Positions 6,871 through 13,095 of a stretch of DNA of 13,095 bases are shown here, piece after piece. Both the position numbers and the translations under genes were made by a program. The stretch's first letter is position 1, and the number at the start of each line of letters is the position of its first letter. The stretch lies in NCBI GenBank assembly GCA_039916225.1, contig JBDSLU010000382.1:1-13095 (forward strand), given 5' to 3'. Below the pieces are notes generated by a model, which did no database searches, was not told the DNA's origin, and saw nothing but the letters and a program-made list of their open reading frames with translations. The DNA comes from JBDSLU01 sp039916225 (lineage in GTDB: Bacteria; Acidobacteriota; Vicinamibacteria; Vicinamibacterales; Vicinamibacteraceae).

Positions 6871-8632
6871 CGCGACGCCGAGCCGCAGCGGCCTGCTGAC
6901 CCGCCACTTCCTGACCCGCCTGATCGACAACGATCTGGTCTCGCCGGACGCCGACGCGCACAAAGGGGCCTCGGTCGGCCTCGCCATGCTGCTCTCGGCC
7001 GGAGCGGTCGTCACGATGCTGATGGGCGGGCAGTACATCACCACGCCGCTGCCGATGCCGGCCGTGAACGCCGCCAACTACATCGACGATGCGTTGATCT
7101 ACGTCACGGTCTCGATGCTCCTGCTGGCGATCGTCGCGGTCGTCGCCTGGGACGGACTCGCGCTGGACACGCGCGACGAGGCGATCCTCGGGCCGCTGCC
7201 GATTCCGCGATCCCTGATCGTGCGCGCCAAGCTGTCGGCGATGGCCGCGCTCGCCGCGGCGGTGCTGGTCGCGCTGAACGGGCCGCCGACGCTGCTGCAC
7301 CCGATCTCCGCGGTGGCGATGCTGCCGGCCACGTTCGCGCAGACGGGCCGGTTGATGCTGGCGCATGCCGTCGCCACGGGTGCCGCCGGGCTCTTCGGCT
7401 TCTGCACCGTCCTGGCCGTCCGCGAGGTCACGCGGGCCCTGCTCGGCGCGTGGTGGCCGGCGGTGTCGGCCCGGCTCCAGGCGTTCCTGATCCTGGTGCT
7501 GGCGACCGCGTTTCTCCTGACCCCCAGCTTCTTCGGCAACGTGCCCGAACGGCTGGCGGCCTCGTCCGACTGGCGGGTCGCCGCCAACCCGACGATGTGG
7601 TTCGTCAGCCTGCACCAGATGCTGGCCGGAACGGTCATCGTCGACCTCCGCGGTCCCCCGCTGCCGCGCCGCCTCCGCGTCGAAGAGGATCGCGCGGCCG
7701 AGCGCCATCAGCGCGCCCAGGCCGGAGCCGGGCCGCTCGCGGCGGTGGCCCCGGTCGGGGTGGCGGGATCGTTCGCCGTGGCGCTGGTCGCCTTCCTCTG
7801 GAACGCCCGGCGGCCGGCGGCACGGGCTCGGACACCGCGGCGCGGTGCCCGCCAGGGCGCGACGCCGTTCGCGTGGCTGATGACGGCGACGATCGCCCGC
7901 ACGCCGGCCGTTCAGGCCGGCTTCTTCTTCACGCTGCGGACACTGGCGCGGAGCGTGCCGCATCGGGCCGCGCTGGCCGTGGCCGCCGCGTTCGGCCTGG
8001 CCCTGGCGACCATCGGGGTCGGCCGCGCGCTCCGCCTCGCGCCCGGAACCGGGCTGCCGCAGGTGCTGCTCGGGACACAGACCCTGCTCATCGCCTGCCT
8101 CCTCGCCGGTGTCGAGCAGGCGATGCGGCTGCCGGCGCACCTGCCGGCGTCGTGGAGCGTGCGGCTGTCCTGGCCGGGTGATGCGCGCGGCTTCATCGCC
8201 GGCGTCAAGCGGGCCGTCGTCGTCGGCCTCGGCGTCCCGGTGTTCGGCCTGCTGCTGATCGCTGACCTGACGCTGCTGACGCCGGTCCAGGCAATCGCCC
8301 ACTACGCGGTCGGCATCCTGCTGCTGCTGATCGCGCTCGAAGCGCGCTTCCTCGCCGAGCATCCGTTGCCGTTCCTCACGGCCTACAGCGCCGGCAGCCG
8401 GATCAAGGCGGCGCCGCTGTGGTTCCTGGCGGCCCTGATCGCCGGGGCGATCGTGTCCGCGATCGAAGCGGCAGCGTTGCGAAGCGTGGTCGGGACCATC
8501 ACGCTCATCGTCGTCCTCACGATGGGCTGGCGGGCCCTGGTGTGGCACTGGCAGCGGACAGGCGCGCCGCGCGAGGACGATCTCGATTTGTTCCAGCCGC
8601 AACTCGACGAAGCGACGACTCTCAAACTCTGA
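6863..8632 (+). CDS. Large ABC-2-like permease, 11-12 membrane helices
   Basis: The 589-residue integral membrane protein starts at ATG 6863 inside the end of the ATPase gene. A short cytoplasmic N-terminus (LLTRHFLTRLIDNDL) precedes hydrophobic segments at roughly residues 35-57, 75-95, 115-137, 160-183, 200-220, 288-312, 365-390, 405-425, 447-470, 475-495, 510-530 and 540-560. The N-terminal half carries an amphipathic motif between helices 2 and 3 (WDGLALDTRDEAILGPLPI), which recalled acidobacterial ABC-2 permeases share. The protein is about twice the length of simple ABC-2 permeases, so a single chain may hold two six-helix units. Residues about 258-290 are Arg/Pro-rich and look unlike the rest. 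They could be a cytoplasmic loop or the product of a paired indel. The cargo is unknown. It converges on the kinase gene with a 57-base gap. Confidence 0.85.
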   Translation: MPDATPSRSGLLTRHFLTRLIDNDLVSPDADAHKGASVGLAMLLSAGAVVTMLMGGQYITTPLPMPAVNAANYIDDALIYVTVSMLLLAIVAVVAWDGLALDTRDEAILGPLPIPRSLIVRAKLSAMAALAAAVLVALNGPPTLLHPISAVAMLPATFAQTGRLMLAHAVATGAAGLFGFCTVLAVREVTRALLGAWWPAVSARLQAFLILVLATAFLLTPSFFGNVPERLAASSDWRVAANPTMWFVSLHQMLAGTVIVDLRGPPLPRRLRVEEDRAAERHQRAQAGAGPLAAVAPVGVAGSFAVALVAFLWNARRPAARARTPRRGARQGATPFAWLMTATIARTPAVQAGFFFTLRTLARSVPHRAALAVAAAFGLALATIGVGRALRLAPGTGLPQVLLGTQTLLIACLLAGVEQAMRLPAHLPASWSVRLSWPGDARGFIAGVKRAVVVGLGVPVFGLLLIADLTLLTPVQAIAHYAVGILLLLIALEARFLAEHPLPFLTAYSAGSRIKAAPLWFLAALIAGAIVSAIEAAALRSVVGTITLIVVLTMGWRALVWHWQRTGAPREDDLDLFQPQLDEATTLKL

Positions 8633-8689
8633 GTCGTTCTCCGGTCGTGGGCGAGGTCCCGGCGGCGACGCGCTCAGGCAGCGCCGGCG

Positions 8690-11341
8690 CTAGGACGCCA
8701 GCGTCTGGGCGTCGGCAGGCTCCGAGCTCCGGGTGGCGCGGGCGAGCGCCCTGGCCAGTTCGGCCAGCTTCACCGGCTTCGAGACGAAGTCGTCCATGCC
8801 GGCGGCCAGGCAGCGCTCCCGATCCTCGAGCGTGGCGCTGGCCGTTAGCGCGACGATCGGCAGGCGGCCGACCCGCTCGGCGGCGCGGATGCGGGTGGTG
8901 GCCTCGTAGCCGTCGACGTCCGGCATCAGACAGTCCATCAGCACGACGTCGAAACGACCATGCAACACGGCGGCGACGGCCTCGGCGCCGTTGTTGGCGA
9001 TCTCGACGGTGTGACCGAGCTTCTTCAGCATCCGGCTGGCCACCATCTGGTTGACCGGCGTGTCCTCGGCCAGGAGGACCGCGAGCGGCCGTGAGTGCTC
9101 GAGACCGTCGGGCGAGCCGGCGGCGGCACTGGCCGCGGCGAGCTCATCGTCCGACGTCTGCGCCAGCCGCGCTGTGAACCAGAACGTGCTGCCGTGCCCC
9201 GGCTCACTGACCACGCCGATGCCGCCGCCCATCAGCTCGGCCAACTGGCGCGAGATGGCCAGGCCGAGGCCAGTACCGCCGAACTTGCGGGTCGTCGAGG
9301 CGTCGGCCTGGGAGAACGACTCGAACAGCCGCGCCTGCTGTGCCGCCGTCAGGCCGACGCCCGAATCGGTGACGGCGACGCGCAGCAGCACGGTGTCGTC
9401 GGTCGACGCGTCGGCAGTCACCACCACCGAGACGGTACCGCGCTCGGTGAACTTGATGGCGTTGCCAATCAGGTTGACGAGGATCTGCCGCAACCGCCCG
9501 GGGTCGCCCGAGAGATGGGCCGGCACATCCGGCGCGACCATCCCGGTCAGGATCAGGCGCTTGTTGCGCGCGGCCACGCCGAGCAGGCGCAGCGTATCCT
9601 CGACGACCAGACGCGGGTTGAGGATGGTCCGCTCCAGCGTCAGCTTGCCGGCCTCGATCTTCGAGAAGTCGAGGACGTCGTTGATGATCGTCAGCAGGCT
9701 CTCGCCCGATTGCTGGAGCGACTGCAGCAGCCGCCGCTGATCGTCGGACAGCGGCGTGTCGACCAGCAGGCCGGCGATGCCGAGAATGCCGTTCATCGGC
9801 GTCCGGATCTCGTGGCTCATGGTCGCCAGGAAGGTGCTCTTGGCTCGGGTCGCGGCCAGGGCCTCGTCGCGGGCCTGGCGCAGCTCGTCGGCCTGGACGC
9901 CCAACGCGGCCGCCTGCGATTCGACCGCCTGATGGGTCGCCCGCAGATGGACGCCCTGGCGCAGGCTCGACTCGAGCAGGAACGCGGCCACCATCAGCAG
10001 CAGCGACACCGTGATGCCGGCCACCAGCACCGCGATCGGCAGCATCGTGCGCTGGTGATCGAAAAGCGCGGCCCCCGGCACCAGCCGCAGGGACCAGCGG
10101 GTGCCGGCACCGACTGGCATCGCGGCGCTCGCGAACGACGGAGACGAGGCGTGCGACGTGATCGGCGACGCGAAGATCGAGGCGCCGTCTTCGCGGATGT
10201 CGAGGCCGACGTCGGAACCGACCGGCAGGATGTGCCCGAAGAACCGGTCGGAGACGACCACCGCGGCCAGTACGCCGTCGAACTGCGACGACTGGTCACG
10301 TACCGGGACCATGATCAGGAAGCCGCGGCCGCCGAAGCGCAGCGGAATCGTCGGCGTGATCACCGGACGACCGCCGTCGCGGGCGCGCTCGAAGGCGTGC
10401 TGCCGTTCGTCGGTACTGGCAAAGCTGGTGCCGATGAGGGCCTCGTGCCGGGCCATCGGCACGACCCAGCGGAGCACCCCGCCGGCGTCGAGCCAGACGA
10501 GGGCGCGGTAATCGGGCGCATGCGCGTAGTGCAGCGAGGCGTCGGCCCGCCACTCGATCTCACTCGGGCGACCCGAGACTTCCCAGCGGCGCGCCATTCG
10601 CACGATGGCGTCGGTGCGCTCGGTCAGCCGCGCGGCCGCGGCGTCGCGTAGCACTTCGCTCTTCTCCTGCAGCACCGACCGCAGGTGCAGGCGCTCGGCG
10701 TGCAGGCTGCCCTGCCACAAGCCGAGCGCGATGAGCAGGCCGATGACCCCGACCACGATCGGGATGCCGCGCGGCGGCAGCGCGTCCGCGGCGGTGAACC
10801 AGGACAGGATGGCCAGGCCGAGGCCGACCAGCAGCAGACCAGTCGCGATCGGCACGGCCATCGTCGAGGCCCCGCCGAGCCACGGCAGCCCGTCGCTCAG
10901 CACGAGGAACCGAGCCATCAGCGTGACCACGGCGATGGAGATGACCACCGCCCCGCTCAGGCCGACCAGCACGGCGCGGACCACGCCGAGCGGTTTGCGA
11001 TGGAGCAGCAGCCCGACGGCGGCGAACAGGAAGGCGACGCGGGAGCTGTAGGACGGACCGTTGGCGTGGTAGCCGGCGACGGCCAAGCCGACCAGGATCA
11101 CGATCGCCCCGCCGGCCACGGCCGCCATCGAGCGGGCGCGGCGGTCGGTCGTGGCGAGGAGGCCCAGGCTGGCCAGGACCAGCCACAGCGCCGAATCGAT
11201 CGCCGTACGCGACCACCCCGGGACGCCGGACACGATGACCGGCACGCCGGCCAGCCACGCGGCGCACGCGACGACACCGATGGCGAGCGCCAGGGCGGCC
11301 GCAATCCGGATCGTCGAGCGAAGCACGCGTGCGAGAGTCAA
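8690..11341 (-). CDS. Hybrid sensor histidine kinase with CHASE-like sensor and receiver
   Basis: The 883-residue product is read from TTG 11341, which has GGAAGGG just upstream. Alternatives are TTG 11419 (adds an Arg-rich stretch) and GTG 11326. Residues about 5-205 hold roughly six or seven membrane helices, resembling MASE-type input regions. Residues about 215-425 match a CHASE-like extracytoplasmic sensor (ITPTIPLRFGGRGFLIMVPV near 325-345). A further helix (about 432-454) and a coiled coil lead to HisKA with H510 in MSHEIRTPMN. HATPase motifs follow: the N box with N-L-I-G-N-A near 615-628, DSGVGL, and GGTGLGLA near 690. A receiver domain (about 752-870) carries phosphoacceptor D803 in LMDCLMPDVDG and the conserved K in FVSKPVK. 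It should autophosphorylate H510 and pass phosphate to D803, then to an unlinked HPt or regulator. No cognate DNA-binding regulator is adjacent. The ligand is unknown. Confidence 0.93.
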   Translation of the reverse strand: MTLARVLRSTIRIAAALALAIGVVACAAWLAGVPVIVSGVPGWSRTAIDSALWLVLASLGLLATTDRRARSMAAVAGGAIVILVGLAVAGYHANGPSYSSRVAFLFAAVGLLLHRKPLGVVRAVLVGLSGAVVISIAVVTLMARFLVLSDGLPWLGGASTMAVPIATGLLLVGLGLAILSWFTAADALPPRGIPIVVGVIGLLIALGLWQGSLHAERLHLRSVLQEKSEVLRDAAAARLTERTDAIVRMARRWEVSGRPSEIEWRADASLHYAHAPDYRALVWLDAGGVLRWVVPMARHEALIGTSFASTDERQHAFERARDGGRPVITPTIPLRFGGRGFLIMVPVRDQSSQFDGVLAAVVVSDRFFGHILPVGSDVGLDIREDGASIFASPITSHASSPSFASAAMPVGAGTRWSLRLVPGAALFDHQRTMLPIAVLVAGITVSLLLMVAAFLLESSLRQGVHLRATHQAVESQAAALGVQADELRQARDEALAATRAKSTFLATMSHEIRTPMNGILGIAGLLVDTPLSDDQRRLLQSLQQSGESLLTIINDVLDFSKIEAGKLTLERTILNPRLVVEDTLRLLGVAARNKRLILTGMVAPDVPAHLSGDPGRLRQILVNLIGNAIKFTERGTVSVVVTADASTDDTVLLRVAVTDSGVGLTAAQQARLFESFSQADASTTRKFGGTGLGLAISRQLAELMGGGIGVVSEPGHGSTFWFTARLAQTSDDELAAASAAAGSPDGLEHSRPLAVLLAEDTPVNQMVASRMLKKLGHTVEIANNGAEAVAAVLHGRFDVVLMDCLMPDVDGYEATTRIRAAERVGRLPIVALTASATLEDRERCLAAGMDDFVSKPVKLAELARALARATRSSEPADAQTLAS

Positions 11342-11556
11342 CGCCCTTCCGTTCTCCGGGGCGCCACGGCGCCGCGATACACCACGAGCGGGACACCAGA
11401 GCGGCGCCTGTTGAACCAATCGGCCTCGGGCGGGCGTTCCTGAACCTCGGCCGCAATGTCGGACGCTTCCGGGCCTTGCCCGTCGTGGCGCGCCAGGTCC
11501 TTCTCATGCGTCTCAAGCATGACCACCAGCCAGCCGATTGTTGAAGCGAGGACCAT
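11338..11556 (-). CDS. Possible small ORF overlapping the kinase start (hypothetical)
   Basis: A 72-residue frame runs from ATG 11556 to TGA 11338-11340, and its stop overlaps the kinase TTG as TTGA, a coupling geometry like the ATGA and GTGA joints elsewhere in the window. AGGG lies eight bases before ATG 11556. An internal ATG at 11520 is an alternative and would give 60 residues. The product is charged and soluble (ETHEKDLARHDG, then RPPEADWFNRRRSG) with no signal peptide in the shorter form and no family I recognise. Third-position GC is lower than in neighbouring genes. With ATG 11556 it would abut the divergent GTG at 11557 and leave no separate promoter space, which argues against the longer form. 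It may be a chance frame in the intergenic region. Confidence 0.3.
   Translation of the reverse strand: MVLASTIGWLVVMLETHEKDLARHDGQGPEASDIAAEVQERPPEADWFNRRRSGVPLVVYRGAVAPRRTEGR
11504..11522. repeat. Inverted repeat in the divergent intergenic region
   Basis: TCATGC (11504-11509) and GCATGA (11517-11522) are perfect 6-base arms separated by seven bases. The site lies 35 bases before the GTG of the propeller gene and upstream of the kinase, where a regulator could act on both. Six-base arms can arise by chance, so this is only a candidate operator. Confidence 0.25.
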
Positions 11557-13095
11557 GTGCGTCGCCCTGGGCTATCCCTGTCCGCCGTCGGCGTAGTCGC
11601 ATGCCGACCGGCGTGGACCGCGCTCGTCGCGGTGCTGGCGACGTCGTCAGGAGCGGCCGCGCAGACGCAGGCCGGCTGGCGCTACTGGACGCCGGCCGAC
11701 GGCATCCAGGAATCGCACTCGCGCAAGATCGGCTCGCTGCCCGGCGGCGGCGTCACGATCCGCCACGGGCAGGTCAAGCGGGTCGATGTCCTGGACGGCT
11801 ACAGCGTCGAGACCATCCCCGAACCGCGGACCCGTACCGAGATCGAGACGCTGATGGCCGGCGTCAACGTCGCCCCTGGCGGTGAGGCGTGGGCCGTCTC
11901 CGAAGGCGTGCTGAAGCAACTCCGCGGCGACGAGTGGGTCGTCCGCGCCGAGCCGCGCGGCGGCGACGAGATGCGCGGCGCCGTCCCGATCGACGGCCAG
12001 CGCATCGTGGTGCTGTTCGGGTCCCGCGTGGCCGCCTTCGACCCCACCCGTGACACGTGGACGACGCTGATCGACGCCGACACCGCCGGCCTCGGCCGCC
12101 TGGGCACGATGGTCCGCGGCTTCTCGGGCGAACTCTGGATCGCCGGCACCGGCGGCATCGGCCGCCTGGACGGAGCGTCGCATCAGCACTGGACCGCGTT
12201 CCGCACCGCGCTCCTGACCGAGTTCGCGTTCCCGCTACCCGGCAGTGACGGAGAGTTGTTCGCCGCCGCGGTCGACGTGCGGACGCGGCACAAGGTCGCC
12301 GTGCGGCTCTCGGGCGGCCACTTCGAACGCCTGTTCGAGTCGACCAAGGCGCTGCGGGCCTGGCGGGGACCGCACGGCTCGGTCTGGCTGCTCGAGGGCA
12401 CGCGAACCTGGCGGTTGAACGGCACGCAACGCGAAGCCGTGGCCCGTCACGGCCCGCTCTCCGGCCTCGTCTACGACGTCGTCACCGAACCGGGCGGCGC
12501 GTTCTGGGTCGCCTCGACGACCGGCGTCGGGCGTTACGCACCGCCGCTGTGGCGAACACCGGATCGGCTCAAGGGCCTCGATCAACCGGTCCACGCGGCC
12601 ATCGAAGGCGCCGACGGCCGTCTGTGGTTCGCGGCCACGGAAGCGCTCCTCGAGCTCGATCGGGACACCTGGCGCGTGCATCCGATGCCGGCCGACACCC
12701 AGACGGTGCCCAACCAGACATCCTCGCTGGCGCAGCTGCCCGACGGGCGACTGGCGATGACCGCCAACACGCCGACCACGCACGTCCTGATGGCGTTCGA
12801 TCCGCGGACGGGCACCTTCGAGCAGCTGAGGCATCCCGACGGCATCAGGCTTCTCCAGCTATGGCGAGGCCGAGGTGATCGCGTCTTCGTCCGCACCGAT
12901 GCGCCCTGCCGGCTGGAAATCTGGGAGCGCTCGGGGCATCGCCTGGTGCCCGCGCTCAGCGCGCCGGGCGTCTGCGAGAAGCTGCGCGAGCTGCACGAGG
13001 GCACTGACGGCAGCATCTGGTTCGGCACGACGGCGTTCGGCGGTGGCGTGCTGCGGCCTGGTGCGGCCGCGCTCGATCGCTTCGGCCCCGAGAGC
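11557..13095 (+). CDS. Reg_prop-type propeller sensor protein, N-terminal part (partial)
   Basis: The frame is open from GTG 11557 to the right edge (513 codons) without a stop. The GTG is preceded by GCGAGGA five bases away and opens a signal-peptide or signal-anchor segment (hydrophobic core WTALVAVLATSSGAAAQ, cleavage near residue 37). Blade motifs of the form G-x-(L/A/I)-W-(F/I/V)-(A/G) recur at 11881, 12127, 12250, 12376, 12496, 12616, 12745 and 13009. The steps are about 120-130 bases, or two such steps where one motif is degenerate. This is the spacing of two-component-regulator propeller (Reg_prop) blades, which usually build two seven-bladed propellers ahead of a Y_Y_Y domain, a membrane helix and an output domain. 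The output here (kinase, GGDEF, LytTR or other) lies beyond the window. It is divergent from the hybrid kinase. Ligand and partner are unknown. Confidence 0.8.
   Translation, partial: MRRPGLSLSAVGVVACRPAWTALVAVLATSSGAAAQTQAGWRYWTPADGIQESHSRKIGSLPGGGVTIRHGQVKRVDVLDGYSVETIPEPRTRTEIETLMAGVNVAPGGEAWAVSEGVLKQLRGDEWVVRAEPRGGDEMRGAVPIDGQRIVVLFGSRVAAFDPTRDTWTTLIDADTAGLGRLGTMVRGFSGELWIAGTGGIGRLDGASHQHWTAFRTALLTEFAFPLPGSDGELFAAAVDVRTRHKVAVRLSGGHFERLFESTKALRAWRGPHGSVWLLEGTRTWRLNGTQREAVARHGPLSGLVYDVVTEPGGAFWVASTTGVGRYAPPLWRTPDRLKGLDQPVHAAIEGADGRLWFAATEALLELDRDTWRVHPMPADTQTVPNQTSSLAQLPDGRLAMTANTPTTHVLMAFDPRTGTFEQLRHPDGIRLLQLWRGRGDRVFVRTDAPCRLEIWERSGHRLVPALSAPGVCEKLRELHEGTDGSIWFGTTAFGGGVLRPGAAALDRFGPES

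Noticed and set aside
6809..8602. 597-codon open frame antisense to the permease
   Set aside because: It is Arg/Gly/Gln/Asp-rich, has no recognisable domain, and lies opposite a clear membrane protein. It is a shadow expected at this GC content.
8680..8691. Perfect 12-base palindrome AGCGCCGGCGCT in the convergent gap, with a further GACGCCAG/CTGGGCGTC dyad at 8694-8713
   Set aside because: Considered as a bidirectional terminator for the permease and kinase. A gapless palindrome cannot form a full hairpin, the second dyad lies in the kinase coding end, and no T-run is present. Too weak to annotate.
9095..10651. 518-codon open frame antisense to the histidine kinase
   Set aside because: The opposite strand carries all kinase and receiver motifs. 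This frame is Gln/Arg/Gly-rich with no domain.

Overview
The window is very GC-rich (roughly 70% by eye), with strong G/C preference at third codon positions and long antisense open frames that are shadows of real genes. Gene style suggests an Acidobacteriota genome, most likely a Vicinamibacterales-type soil lineage: an acidobacterial-type VWFA protein with its TPR-like partner, secreted proteins with 'AEGATG' repeats, a Reg_prop-type sensor, and a paired ATPase and very large ABC-2 permease. This assignment rests on recalled family resemblance, not a search.

Layout. (1) 1-1445, plus strand: the 3' end of trehalose-6-phosphate synthase (otsA), then otsB and a MarR-type regulator, joined by 4-base ATGA and GTGA overlaps. 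This is a compact trehalose operon with a coupled regulator. (2) 1446-4211: a transcription unit with a plausible sigma70-like promoter, a leader hairpin, one secreted 865-residue protein (beta-propeller-like N-terminus, Ig-like domain, four repeats of 106-111 residues) and a terminator-like hairpin. (3) 4334-8632, plus strand: a probable four-gene operon. The first two members are disrupted: a TPR-like lipoprotein or secreted partner with three frame changes and apparent internal loss, and a VWFA protein with two compensating frameshifts. The last two, an ABC ATPase and an 11-12-helix permease, are intact. (4) 8690-11341, minus strand: a large hybrid sensor histidine kinase (multi-helix N-terminus, CHASE-like sensor, HisKA, HATPase, receiver), convergent with the permease. 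A possible small ORF lies directly upstream of it on the same strand. (5) 11557 to the window end, plus strand: a secreted or periplasmic two-component-regulator-type propeller protein, divergent from the kinase and cut off by the window edge.

How the genes work together. OtsA and OtsB make trehalose by the UDP-glucose/glucose-6-phosphate route, and the MarR protein may tie this to a stress or small-molecule signal. The ATPase and permease form an ABC-2 exporter. The kinase and the divergent propeller protein form a sensory neighbourhood with no separate DNA-binding response regulator visible.

No tRNA, rRNA, CRISPR array, transposase or phage gene was seen. I found no clear new multi-gene system. 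The points most worth a second look are the cluster of reading-frame lesions confined to 4545-5818, the repeat-bearing secreted protein, and the small ORF overlapping the kinase start.
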